This document shows positions 51,434 through 59,669 of a DNA stretch of 64,000 nt, one piece after another (the first letter of the stretch is position 1; the number at the start of each line of letters is the position of its first letter). The position numbers and the translations under genes were made by a program. Source of the stretch: SHZL01 sp031362985. GTDB taxonomy: Bacteria; Pseudomonadota; Gammaproteobacteria; Xanthomonadales; SZUA-36. The notes under the pieces were generated by a model, which was not told the DNA's origin, made no database searches, and saw nothing but the letters and a program-made list of their open reading frames with translations. The DNA lies in NCBI GenBank assembly GCA_031362985.1, contig JANLTO010000144.1, positions 1 through 64,000 on the forward strand, given 5' to 3'.

Positions 51434-52142
51434 AATCAGCATCGTGATCCCGGTGTATAACGAGGAAGCGAATATCCAGCCCCTGTTAGCGGAAGTCACC
51501 GCGGTGTTCAAGGATCGCGCATACGAAATCATCCTGGTGGATGACGCCAGCGCTGACGACTCCTGGGCACAGTTGCAGCGATTGCGTGCAGAAAATCCGC
51601 AGCTGCGCGCCCTGAGGCATGCCCGGCGTTGCGGCCAAAGCACTGCCGTTTGGAACGGCGTCAAGGCAGCCCGGGCCGTGGTCGTTGGCACCCTGGACGG
51701 GGACGGCCAGAATGACCCTGCCGACCTCCCCGCTTTGCTGCTGGCCCTGCACGAAGCGGATGCATCGGTAGCCATGGTGGCAGGCTGGCGCACTCAACGG
51801 AAAGACAGCGCCGTCAAATTGCTGTCTTCACGCATCGCCAATGGCATACGTCGCAATCTGTTGCGGGACGGCACGCCGGATACCGGATGTGGCATCAAGG
51901 TGTTTTACCGCGACGTGTTCTTAAGCCTGCCCTATTTCGACCACATGCACCGCTTTCTGCCCGCACTGGTGCAACGCACCGGGCGCACGGTGATCAGCGT
52001 GCCAGTGCAGCATCGGCCGCGCTTGCGGGGAAAATCGAAATACGGTATCTGGAATCGGCTATGGGTCGGAATCGTGGACCTGCTGGGCGTGGCGTGGCTG
52101 ATTCGCCGCTCTCATCGCCCCGATGTGGAAGAATTAAAGTAG
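51423..52142 (+). CDS. GT2 polyprenyl-phosphate glycosyltransferase (ArnC/DPM-like)
   Basis: ATG 51423 follows GGGAG and gives 239 residues. The GT-A fold motifs are VIPVYNEE at the N-terminus, VDDASADDS, and DGDGQNDP (metal-binding DxD) near residue 97, with RGKSKYGIWNRLW near the end. It makes a polyprenyl-phosphate sugar on the cytoplasmic face, the donor for the GT39 protein. No long C-terminal membrane pair is present, unlike ArnC. It overlaps the GT39 gene by 11 bp. Confidence 0.88.
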   Translation: MNPEISIVIPVYNEEANIQPLLAEVTAVFKDRAYEIILVDDASADDSWAQLQRLRAENPQLRALRHARRCGQSTAVWNGVKAARAVVVGTLDGDGQNDPADLPALLLALHEADASVAMVAGWRTQRKDSAVKLLSSRIANGIRRNLLRDGTPDTGCGIKVFYRDVFLSLPYFDHMHRFLPALVQRTGRTVISVPVQHRPRLRGKSKYGIWNRLWVGIVDLLGVAWLIRRSHRPDVEELK

Positions 52143-52161
52143 CTCTGAATACATCAGAGCT
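52141..52161 (+). terminator. Short hairpin after the GT2 gene
   Basis: AGCTCTGA (52141-52148) and TCAGAGCT (52154-52161) form a perfect 8-bp stem with a 5-nt loop that includes the end of the stop codon. No T tract follows. It may attenuate rather than end transcription into the LAB_N gene 34 bp downstream. Confidence 0.45.
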
Positions 52162-52194
52162 TCCTTAACCTGAGAAACTCCCTAAGGAATTGCT

Positions 52195-52497
52195 ATGAAA
52201 CCTGAAACCGTGTGGCTGGTCGTTGGATTCAGTGGCCAGGCCTTGTTTTCTGCACGCTTCCTCATCCAGTGGATCAGCAGCGAACGCGCCAAGAAAAGCG
52301 TAATCCCCGAAGCTTTCTGGTGGTGCAGCATCGGCGGCGCCATGGTGCTGCTCAGCTATGCGATCTACCGCCAGGACCCGGTATTCATCCTCGGGCAGTC
52401 GGTGGGTTTTTTTATCTATGGTCGCAATTTGCAGCTGGTGCATCGCGAGCGCAAACGGCTGGCAGCGCTAACGGAGACCGGCGGTTCCGTGCCCTGA
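52195..52497 (+). CDS. Lipid-A-disaccharide synthase N-terminal-domain-like protein (LAB_N)
   Basis: The 100-residue membrane protein has three hydrophobic segments and the LAB_N pattern: GFSGQALFSARFLIQWISSE, SVIPEAFWWCSIGGAMVLL, then DPVFILGQSVGFFIYGRNL, each under 20 residues of core motif. Stand-alone copies are usually found with GT2 and GT39 genes, as here, and may flip or present the lipid-linked sugar. It starts behind AAGGAATTGCT. It converges with parB. Confidence 0.85.
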   Translation: MKPETVWLVVGFSGQALFSARFLIQWISSERAKKSVIPEAFWWCSIGGAMVLLSYAIYRQDPVFILGQSVGFFIYGRNLQLVHRERKRLAALTETGGSVP

Positions 52498-52511
52498 TCT
52501 TCGGGGGCAGC

Positions 52512-53384
52512 TTACTCGTCGGCCAGCCTGATGTGGCCCAGAATGCCTTCGAGTTCATCGGCATTGTTGTAACTGATCACCAGCTTGCCCTTGCCGGAAG
52601 CCTGGTGCTGAATTTTCACTGTGGCGCACAGGGATTCCTCGAGGCGGTTCTGTAAGCGCTGGATATCCGGGTCGGTTTTTCGGTCGGGTTTCCTGGCCGG
52701 CACCTGCAGGCGGCGGACCAGGGCTTCCGTGTCCCGCACCGACAGTTTGCGACTGACGACCTCCCGTGCGGCCTTGAGTTGCAGGCCGGTGTCCAGGGAT
52801 AGCAAGGCGCGGGCGTGACCCATCTCGATCAGGCGGCCATCTACCATGTCCTTGACCTCCTGCAGCAATTCCAGCAGGCGTAACAGGTTCGAAACCGCCG
52901 CACGGGAGCGGCCAACGGCGTCGGCAGCCTCGCGGTGGGTCATGTGGAACTCGTCGATCAGCCGGCGCAGGGCGGTTGCCTCCTCCAGCGGGTTGAGGTC
53001 TTCGCGCTGGATGTTTTCGATCAGCGACATGGCAACGGTGGCTTCATCAGCGACATCGCGAACCACGGCTGGAATCGAGCTCAGCCCGGCTTTCTGCGCG
53101 GCGCGCCAGCGGCGCTCGCCGGCAATCAGTTCAAATTCGCCAGGGGCCGTTTCACGCACCACCACAGCTTGCACCACACCCTGGGCGCGAATTGAGCTGG
53201 CCAGCTCTTCCAGCTTGTCCTCATCAAAAACCGAGCGAGGCTGGAAGCGCCCCGGTCGGATGACATCCAGCGGCAGATGGCGCAGCTCATCGCGGGACTC
53301 CGTGCCACCGGCTTTTTGCAGGGTGTTTTGACTGAGCATGGCGCTCAGGTTGCGCCCCAGGGGAGTCTTTTTACGAGTTGTCAT
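52512..53384 (-). CDS. parB: Chromosome-partitioning protein ParB
   Basis: The 290-residue protein has the ParB CTPase/nuclease-like box (LPLDVIRPGRFQPR to GERRWRAAQKAGL, containing the GERRxRA motif near 99), a helix-turn-helix at about 150-185 (MTHREAADAVGRSRAAVSNLL) and a C-terminal dimerisation domain. It loads at parS sites as a sliding clamp. I found no exact parS consensus in the window. Its leader consists of three 18-bp tandem repeats. Confidence 0.95.
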   Translation of the reverse strand: MTTRKKTPLGRNLSAMLSQNTLQKAGGTESRDELRHLPLDVIRPGRFQPRSVFDEDKLEELASSIRAQGVVQAVVVRETAPGEFELIAGERRWRAAQKAGLSSIPAVVRDVADEATVAMSLIENIQREDLNPLEEATALRRLIDEFHMTHREAADAVGRSRAAVSNLLRLLELLQEVKDMVDGRLIEMGHARALLSLDTGLQLKAAREVVSRKLSVRDTEALVRRLQVPARKPDRKTDPDIQRLQNRLEESLCATVKIQHQASGKGKLVISYNNADELEGILGHIRLADE

Positions 53385-53390
53385 AATGCC

Positions 53391-53444
53391 TGTTCTTCAG
53401 TGTGGGCCTGTTCTTCAGTGTGGACATGTTCTTCAGTGAGGATG
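53391..53444. repeat. 18-bp tandem repeat, three copies, between parA and parB
   Basis: TGTTCTTCAGTGTGGGCC (53391), TGTTCTTCAGTGTGGACA (53409) and TGTTCTTCAGTGAGGATG (53427) are consecutive. They fill almost the whole 66-bp junction and end 6 bp from the parB start codon, so they make up its ribosome-binding region. Confidence 0.92.
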
Positions 53445-53450
53445 GGGCCG

Positions 53451-54245
53451 TCATGCGGCCGTGGGTTTGGTGGTGGATTCATTGGCGGTGTTTCGTCGCA
53501 GCAGTTCACCGGCCAGGCTTATGTATGCCAGCGACCCTTTAGAGCCCGGGTCGTACAGCAGGACTGGCAGGCCGTAGCTCGGCGCTTCTGCGATGCGCAC
53601 ATTGCGCGGTATGAGGGTGCGATACACCTTGTCGCCAAAATTTTCCAGTAACTGTTCCGAGACCGCCTCCGAGAGGTTGTTGCGCACATCAAACATGGTG
53701 CGCAACAAGCCTTCAATCTGCAGCTCAGGATTAATGCTGGCCTGCACCTGCTCTATGGTATTGACCAGGCCGGTCAATCCTTCCAGCGCGTAGTACTCGC
53801 ACTGCATGGGGATTAACACGCTGTCGGCGGCCGCAAGTGCATTGAGTGTGAGGATATTGAGGGAGGGCGGACAGTCGATGATAACCCAGTCGTACTCAGT
53901 GGCCACGGTCGCAAGCGCCTGCTTCAATGCATATTCTCGCCCTTCACGGCCGAGCAACGCGACTTCCGCCGCAGTGAGGTCAGCATTGGCGGGCAACAGG
54001 TCAAAGCCCAATTCACCCAATTGGAATCGAGCCTGCCCCAGGCTGCGCTCACCCAGCAGCACTTCGCACGTGGTGGCCAGTAGTCCGCGCGGTTTTACCC
54101 CACACCCCACCGTTGCGTTGGCCTGCGGATCGAGGTCTATCAACAGGACGCGGCAGCGGGTTGCGGCGAGAGCAGCAGCAAGATTCACACAGGTGGTGGT
54201 TTTGCCCACACCACCTTTTTGGTTCGCCACAGCAATGCAGCGCAT
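53451..54245 (-). CDS. parA: Chromosome-partitioning ATPase ParA (Soj)
   Basis: From ATG (complement of 54243-54245) the 264-residue protein starts MRCIAVANQKGGVGKTTTC, the deviant Walker A of ParA/MinD ATPases; the frame extends 19 codons upstream without similarity. Switch regions DLDPQANATVG and DCPPSLNILTLNAL are present. It works with ParB in chromosome segregation. It lies downstream of rsmG, the classic gidB-parA-parB order. Confidence 0.95.
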   Translation of the reverse strand: MRCIAVANQKGGVGKTTTCVNLAAALAATRCRVLLIDLDPQANATVGCGVKPRGLLATTCEVLLGERSLGQARFQLGELGFDLLPANADLTAAEVALLGREGREYALKQALATVATEYDWVIIDCPPSLNILTLNALAAADSVLIPMQCEYYALEGLTGLVNTIEQVQASINPELQIEGLLRTMFDVRNNLSEAVSEQLLENFGDKVYRTLIPRNVRIAEAPSYGLPVLLYDPGSKGSLAYISLAGELLRRNTANESTTKPTAA

Positions 54246-54334
54246 CTCAGTCGGCCCTTGAGAGAACGAGAAAGCAGGCAGTGTGCGGCCGTTGCGAATC
54301 ATGGGGAAAAGGCATTCCGATCAACCAACCAGGG

Positions 54335-54973
54335 TCATGCAGTGAGGGACATAATGACGAGGTGGCGTTCCTCATGCAATCCCGGCGGGAAAAGTTTTTC
54401 TACGCGGTCCACTCGAATCCAGGCCGGCAGCCCGGCCATTTCAGCCTCCGGGCAGCGCCCCTTCATGGCCAGCAATTGGGTATCCGACCGCAGCAGGTGT
54501 CGTGCAGCGCCTGCAAACTGTGCCAGTTCCGCAAACGCACGGCTGATGATGACCGCTGGAAGTTCCGGGGGCGTGAACATTTCAAGGCGCTCCTGTACCG
54601 GGGTGATGTTGTCCAGTCCAAGTTCACGCTTGACGTGTCGCAGGAAGCGGATTTTCTTGCCAACGCTGTCGAGCAGGCTTACGTGCATCCCGGGGCGCAT
54701 GATGGCCAGCGGCACACCGGGCAGGCCGGCGCCGGTGCCGGCATCCAATAGCGTTTTTGCTTCGATAAATGGCAGTACGCACAGGGAATCGAGCAGGTGG
54801 CGGGAAACCATTGCGGCCGGATCGCGCACGGCTGTCAGGTTATAGCTGCGATTCCAGTACTCCAGCAAATCCAGGTAGGCCAGTAGCTGTGCACAGGCTT
54901 CCCCGGGAAGGTCTTGCCCCAGCAGCACACGGAATCCGGCAAGCAACTCCTCTGCCCGGCCCGCTTCAGCCAT
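54335..54973 (-). CDS. rsmG: 16S rRNA (guanine-N7)-methyltransferase RsmG (GidB)
   Basis: From ATG 54973 the protein has 212 residues; a TTG four codons upstream is less likely. It has the SAM-binding motif LLDAGTGAGLPGVPLAI near residue 75, LEYWNRSYNLTAVRDP near 40, and VISRAFAELAQF near 140, all typical of RsmG. It methylates G527 of 16S rRNA, and loss gives low-level streptomycin resistance. mnmG, its common partner, is not upstream here; a hypothetical exported protein is found instead. Confidence 0.95.
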   Translation of the reverse strand: MAEAGRAEELLAGFRVLLGQDLPGEACAQLLAYLDLLEYWNRSYNLTAVRDPAAMVSRHLLDSLCVLPFIEAKTLLDAGTGAGLPGVPLAIMRPGMHVSLLDSVGKKIRFLRHVKRELGLDNITPVQERLEMFTPPELPAVIISRAFAELAQFAGAARHLLRSDTQLLAMKGRCPEAEMAGLPAWIRVDRVEKLFPPGLHEERHLVIMSLTA

Positions 54974-55003
54974 GAACCGCGTCAACCATGCTCCCTGGCG
55001 TGC

Positions 55004-55723
55004 TCAGAAGCCGGTCGAACCCATCTGGGATTTGATCTTCTTGGCAATTTGCTTGGCGGTATCGGAATGCTCGGTGTCATGTGTCTCCGTTACGATGCGC
55101 CACACGGGTTGCCTGGTTTTGAGGTCGTAGTAACTCGACTCCACGATGGCTGACCTTTGATAATCGGAATAGCCGGGCCCTTGCTGCACGGTGTACACGT
55201 TGGTGAAATAGGGTGAGCCGAAGGCATAGCCGCCCCAGCCCACTGCAGTTCCTTCGTATTGTAGCCAGTAGTCTGATCGTTGGTACTCGCCACTGACACC
55301 ACCCCCGGTATAGAACAGCACGATGACCCCGTCCATACCGGCTTCAATCAATGCCTTGGCCGCTTTATCCGAGTTGATCTTGCCCCGAATGCCGCCAAAC
55401 ATGCCGGGGATTTTGCTGCCGACAACGACCTCCTTGCCTTTCTTTTGCAAAACTTCCACGATCGCGATTTCAACCGCTTCGCGGATCAAGCCATCTGGCA
55501 GGACGGCGATTACAGCGATTTTTGCCGGGTTGCTCTTGGGTGCGTCTTTATTGACCCATTTGTCCAATTGCTTGGTACGGGCTTCACCGGTGGATGCCAG
55601 CAGCAGCGCGGCCAGGGCAAACAGCGCGACACGGAAAATTTTTCGCTTGCCTGTTTGACAGTTGCTCAGTATGCAGTTGCCTGGCTGGTGGTTGCTGAGT
55701 ATGTGATTACTTTGGTAATTCAT
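55004..55723 (-). CDS. Exported hypothetical protein with repeat-extended N-terminus
   Basis: The 239-residue protein has a signal peptide whose hydrophobic core (VALFALAALLLAST) begins only at about residue 31. The 30 residues before it include a 10-residue tandem duplication (HILSNHQPGN then CILSNCQTGK). The mature domain has a KIAVIAVLPDGLIREAVEIA start, a Gly-rich FYTGGGVSGEYQRSDYW segment and VWRIVTETHD near the end. This resembles small lipoprotein-like envelope proteins with a DUF4136-like feel, but I cannot assign a family. It is flanked by opp genes and rsmG. Confidence 0.7.
   Translation of the reverse strand: MNYQSNHILSNHQPGNCILSNCQTGKRKIFRVALFALAALLLASTGEARTKQLDKWVNKDAPKSNPAKIAVIAVLPDGLIREAVEIAIVEVLQKKGKEVVVGSKIPGMFGGIRGKINSDKAAKALIEAGMDGVIVLFYTGGGVSGEYQRSDYWLQYEGTAVGWGGYAFGSPYFTNVYTVQQGPGYSDYQRSAIVESSYYDLKTRQPVWRIVTETHDTEHSDTAKQIAKKIKSQMGSTGF
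55646..55705 (-). repeat. 30-bp tandem duplication in the signal-peptide coding region
   Basis: Codons 7-16 and 17-26 of the hypothetical exported protein are a diverged 30-bp tandem duplication (peptide pattern x-I-L-S-N-x-Q-x-G-x), located just inside the start codon. Confidence 0.75.
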
Positions 55724-55776
55724 GAACTTTTCTCGCTTGGCGGACGGCTATATTAACCCAACACAGATTGAGGCGC

Positions 55777-56778
55777 TCAGATCGACAAGTCCAATTCTTC
55801 GGCACGGTGGCAAGCCACCCAATTGCCATTTTCCATGCGCCGCAGTGCCGGCACATCGGCCTGGCAGCGTGGCACCTGGTAGGGGCAGCGGCTGTGAAAA
55901 ATGCATCCCCGCGGCGGACTGAAAGGCGAAGGCATATCCCCTTTGAGCCACACGTCCTGCCTCGCTGCGCGCGCGCGCTGGGGGTCGGGGATGAGCACTG
56001 ATTTCATCAGCGCACGGGAGTACGGGTGTAAAGGTCGCCGGTACAGTTCCGCCTTTTCCGCAACTTCCATACTGCGGCCCATATACATCACCATGACGCG
56101 ATCGCTGATGTGCCGCACAATGGACAAATCATGGGCAACAAAAATCAGCGCCAGGCCAAGCTTTTTCTGCAAGTCGCGCAGCAGGTTGATGATCTGGGCC
56201 TGGATGGAAACGTCCAGTGCGCTGACCGGCTCATCGCAGATTAACAGTTTGGGATTGAGCACCAGGGACCGTGCAATGCCGATGCGCTGGCATTGACCGC
56301 CGGAGAACTCGTGCGGATAGCGATTGATCTGGTTGGGCAGCAAACCCACCATTTTCATCATGCCCCGGGTACGCTCCTCGACTTGCAAGCTCTCCATCTG
56401 CGGATAAAACGTCCACAAGGGCTCGGCGATGATGGTCCCTGCCGTCATGCGCGGGTTGAGTGAGGCAACAGGGTCCTGGAACACAATCTGCAATTCCTTG
56501 CGCTTCTGCCGCATGGGCTCAGGTTCCAGCCGGGTGAGATCCTCCCCCATCCACAGCACGCGCCCACGGTTCGGGGTGAGCAGGCCGAGGATGGCTCGTG
56601 CCAGGGTCGACTTGCCGGAACCCGATTCACCCACTATGCCCAGGGTCTCACCCGGATTGAGGTCGAAACTGATCCCGTCCACTGCGCGCAGCACGCGCTC
56701 TTCACGCCGGAACAGGCTGCCGGTATGGCTGGTGAAATAGACTGCCAGGTCCTGAACGCGCAACACCGGTTCGGTCAT
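55777..56778 (-). CDS. oppF: Oligopeptide ABC transporter ATP-binding protein OppF
   Basis: The 333-residue ATPase has Walker A GESGSGKST near residue 49, signature FSGGQCQRIGIAR near 160, Walker B LLICDEPVSALDVS, and the OppF-type C-terminal CIFHSRCPY with clustered cysteines. It energises peptide import together with OppD. It overlaps oppD by 4 bp and is last in the operon. Confidence 0.94.
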   Translation of the reverse strand: MTEPVLRVQDLAVYFTSHTGSLFRREERVLRAVDGISFDLNPGETLGIVGESGSGKSTLARAILGLLTPNRGRVLWMGEDLTRLEPEPMRQKRKELQIVFQDPVASLNPRMTAGTIIAEPLWTFYPQMESLQVEERTRGMMKMVGLLPNQINRYPHEFSGGQCQRIGIARSLVLNPKLLICDEPVSALDVSIQAQIINLLRDLQKKLGLALIFVAHDLSIVRHISDRVMVMYMGRSMEVAEKAELYRRPLHPYSRALMKSVLIPDPQRARAARQDVWLKGDMPSPFSPPRGCIFHSRCPYQVPRCQADVPALRRMENGNWVACHRAEELDLSI

Positions 56779-57797
56779 GGAGCGCTTTCCCCTGCTGCTG
56801 CGTCGCTGTCCCCGGAGGGGTCTTGTTCAATGCTTCCCTGCGGCATTTCGAGCACGCAACGGCTTCTGTGACCATTCTCACCGCGCCATACCGGCGGTGG
56901 CCTGGAACAGATTTCCTGAGCCTGGGTGCAGCGGTCGCGAAAACAACACCCTGCAGGCAGGGCGAGCAAATTGGGCGGGTTACCCGGGATCGCTTGCAGG
57001 TCCTCACTGGCGGCACGATCCAACCTGGGCACCGAAGCCAACAAGCCGCGCGTATACGGATGGTGGGCACGGTAGAAGATGTCCTCAGCTGCGCCGCTCT
57101 CTACCATCTGTCCTGCATACATCACGAGGATTCGATCACTGATGCCGGCCACGACAGCCAGGTCGTGCGTAATAAGAATCATGGCCATGCGGGTTTTCTT
57201 GCGCAATTCGCCGATGAGGTAGGTAATTTGGGCCTGTACGGTCACATCCAGCGCCGTGGTGGGTTCATCAGCAATGAGCAAGTCCGGTTCACATAACAAA
57301 CCCATGGCAATCATGACGCGCTGGCGCATGCCACCGGAGTACTCGTGGGGGTACTGGTGAATGCGTTCTTCTGCATCCGGAATGCGCACCGCACGTAACA
57401 TTTCTACCGCGTGTTCAAAGGCTTCGTGACGGCCGAGTTTCTGGTGATGCATCACCACTTCGGTCATCTGCCGTTCGACCGTCAGGTAGGGGTTAAGGGA
57501 CGTCATCGGGTCCTGGAAGATCATGGCGATCTGGCTGCCCCGCACCTTGTTGAGCTCGCGCGGGGTTTTCTGCAGGAGGTTCTCGCCCTTGAACAAGGCT
57601 TGCCCGCTGGCGCGACCGTTTTCGGCCAGAAGACCCATGATGGCCATGACCAGCTGGCTTTTGCCCGAGCCCGATTCACCCACTATGGCCAGGGTTTCGC
57701 CTGCGCTGACCGCGAAGTCGATGCCGTTGACCGCATGCACTTGCCCTTCCGGCGTGGCAAAGCTGACCTGCAGATTTGTCACTTCCAGCAGGGCCAT
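56775..57797 (-). CDS. oppD: Oligopeptide ABC transporter ATP-binding protein OppD
   Basis: The 340-residue ATPase has Walker A GESGSGKSQ near residue 40, signature YSGGMRQRVMIAMG near 155, Walker B LLIADEPTTALDVT and the C-terminal Fe-S-type cysteine cluster (GCCFRDRCTQAQEIC) seen in OppD/DppD proteins. It starts 1 bp from the oppC stop codon and overlaps oppF by 4 bp. Confidence 0.94.
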   Translation of the reverse strand: MALLEVTNLQVSFATPEGQVHAVNGIDFAVSAGETLAIVGESGSGKSQLVMAIMGLLAENGRASGQALFKGENLLQKTPRELNKVRGSQIAMIFQDPMTSLNPYLTVERQMTEVVMHHQKLGRHEAFEHAVEMLRAVRIPDAEERIHQYPHEYSGGMRQRVMIAMGLLCEPDLLIADEPTTALDVTVQAQITYLIGELRKKTRMAMILITHDLAVVAGISDRILVMYAGQMVESGAAEDIFYRAHHPYTRGLLASVPRLDRAASEDLQAIPGNPPNLLALPAGCCFRDRCTQAQEICSRPPPVWRGENGHRSRCVLEMPQGSIEQDPSGDSDAAAGESAP

Positions 57798-58724
57798 TTA
57801 CGACCGGTCCTTGGGGTCCAGCGCATCGCGCATGCCATCGCCAATGTAATTGAAGCAATACAACGTTACCGCCAGGAACGTAGCCGGGAAGATCAGGGTC
57901 CAGGGCGATGATTCCATGTCCTGCGCACCATCATTGACCAGCGCACCCCAGGAGCTCATGGGCTCCTGCACGCCGAGACCCAGGAAGCTGAGGAACGATT
58001 CGACCAGGATGACGTGGGGAATGGTGAGGGTTACGTACACCATCACCACGCCGAGCAGGTTGGGCACGATGTGGCGCGCAATGATGGCCTTGTCGCTCAC
58101 ACCACAGGCTTGCGCAGCCTCAACAAACTCGGTGTTCTTCAGACCGAGGGTCTGGCCGCGCACGATGCGTGCCATGTCCAGCCAATTCACTGCGCCGATT
58201 GCCACGAAAATCAGGATGATGTGGCGGCCGAATACAACCATCAGCAAAATGACGAAAAACATGAACGGCAGGGCATAGATGATATCGACGATGCGCATCA
58301 TCATGCGGTCGGTGACGCCACCATAATAGCCGGCCACGGACCCATAGCTCACGCCAATTACCAAGCTGACCAGTGTTGCAACCAGTCCCACCAGCAGGGA
58401 AATCCGGCCGCCCTCCAGGGTGCGTACGAGGATGTCGCGGCCCACCGAATCGGTGCCAAACCAATGTCCATTGGCCAGGCTGGGCGGGGATGCCGTGTGG
58501 TCCCAATCGGTAAAGTCGGGCGCCCAGGGTGACAGCATCGGGCCGAACACCACCGCCAGCACCATCAGAAACATGGTGATGCCACTGGCCACGGCAGCAC
58601 GATTTTTCAACAGGCGTTGCCAGGCATCGATCCACAAAGAACGCCCGCGCACGTCGCGTGCGGCAAACGCCGCGGCAAACGGATCGTTGGCAACGGCATC
58701 ACCGGTCATTTTCATGCGCGCCAT
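57798..58724 (-). CDS. oppC: Oligopeptide ABC transporter permease OppC
   Basis: The 308-residue permease has an N-terminal soluble stretch, then six membrane helices with the inner-membrane component motif EAAQACGVSDKAIIARHIVPN near residue 190. SWGALVNDGAQD near the C-terminus is typical of OppC/DppC. It forms the channel with OppB. Confidence 0.94.
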   Translation of the reverse strand: MARMKMTGDAVANDPFAAAFAARDVRGRSLWIDAWQRLLKNRAAVASGITMFLMVLAVVFGPMLSPWAPDFTDWDHTASPPSLANGHWFGTDSVGRDILVRTLEGGRISLLVGLVATLVSLVIGVSYGSVAGYYGGVTDRMMMRIVDIIYALPFMFFVILLMVVFGRHIILIFVAIGAVNWLDMARIVRGQTLGLKNTEFVEAAQACGVSDKAIIARHIVPNLLGVVMVYVTLTIPHVILVESFLSFLGLGVQEPMSSWGALVNDGAQDMESSPWTLIFPATFLAVTLYCFNYIGDGMRDALDPKDRS

Positions 58725-58727
58725 TAC

Positions 58728-59669
58728 TCAGGCCTCATCGAAGCGGATTTTTGGATTGAGCCAGGCATAGAGCATGTCGACGATGAAATTCATCAGGATA
58801 ATGATTACGCCATAGAAAATAACCACGCCCATGACCAGGGTGTAATCACGATTCAGCGCGCCCTGGATGAAGTAACTACCAAGGCCGGGAATGGAATAAA
58901 TACGCTCGATCACGACCGATCCGGTAATCAGGCCGGCAGTCGCCGGCCCCATGTAGGAAATTACCGGCAGCAAGGCTGGCTTTACTGCGTGACGGCCGAG
59001 CACGATGCGTTCCGGCAATCCCTTGGCGCGGGCAGTGCGGATGTAGTTGCTGTGAAGTACTTCGATCATGCTACCCCTGGTCAATCGGGCAATGTAGGCA
59101 ATCACCGGCAAGGCCAGGGTAATAACCGGTAACAACATATTCTGCAAAGACCACTCCCAGCCGCCAGCAGGCAGCCAACCGGCATACACCGCAAGAAACA
59201 GGATCAGCAGTGGGGCAACGACAAAATTGGGAATGGAAATTCCCATCATGGCCAGGCCCATGATCGAGTAATCCACCATCGAGTTTTGGCGCAAAGCAGC
59301 GATCACCCCAATCAGCGTACCCAGGACGAAGGCCAACAGCATGGCCGAACCGCCAATCGCCAGCGATACCGGGAATCCCATGGCAATCAGTTCGTTGACG
59401 GTCCAGTCCTTGTACTGATATGAGGGCCCGAAATCGAGACTGATGATTTGACCCATGTAGCGGAAGTATTGCTGCAACACGGGTTCATCGAGGTGGTACT
59501 TTGCATCGAGGTTGGCACGTATTTCGGGGGGCAGGGGTTTCTCGGCATCAAACGGTCCACCCGGCGCCATCCGGATCAGGAAAAACGCGATTGTGATCAA
59601 CATCAACAGGGTCGGCACCAGGCCAAGCAGGCGCGATGCAAGGTGGCGACCCAGGCCCGTCTGGTTCAT
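58728..59669 (-). CDS. oppB: Oligopeptide ABC transporter permease OppB
   Basis: The 313-residue permease has the OppB-type N-terminus (ITIAFFLIRMAPGGPFDAE), the long periplasmic loop, and the EAA-like RTARAKGLPERIVLGRHAVKPA motif near 210. Its start overlaps the oppA stop codon by 4 bp. Confidence 0.94.
   Translation of the reverse strand: MNQTGLGRHLASRLLGLVPTLLMLITIAFFLIRMAPGGPFDAEKPLPPEIRANLDAKYHLDEPVLQQYFRYMGQIISLDFGPSYQYKDWTVNELIAMGFPVSLAIGGSAMLLAFVLGTLIGVIAALRQNSMVDYSIMGLAMMGISIPNFVVAPLLILFLAVYAGWLPAGGWEWSLQNMLLPVITLALPVIAYIARLTRGSMIEVLHSNYIRTARAKGLPERIVLGRHAVKPALLPVISYMGPATAGLITGSVVIERIYSIPGLGSYFIQGALNRDYTLVMGVVIFYGVIIILMNFIVDMLYAWLNPKIRFDEA

Noticed and set aside
52500..55000. parS site near parAB
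   Set aside because: No sequence close to the TGTTTCACGTGAAACA consensus was found by eye.
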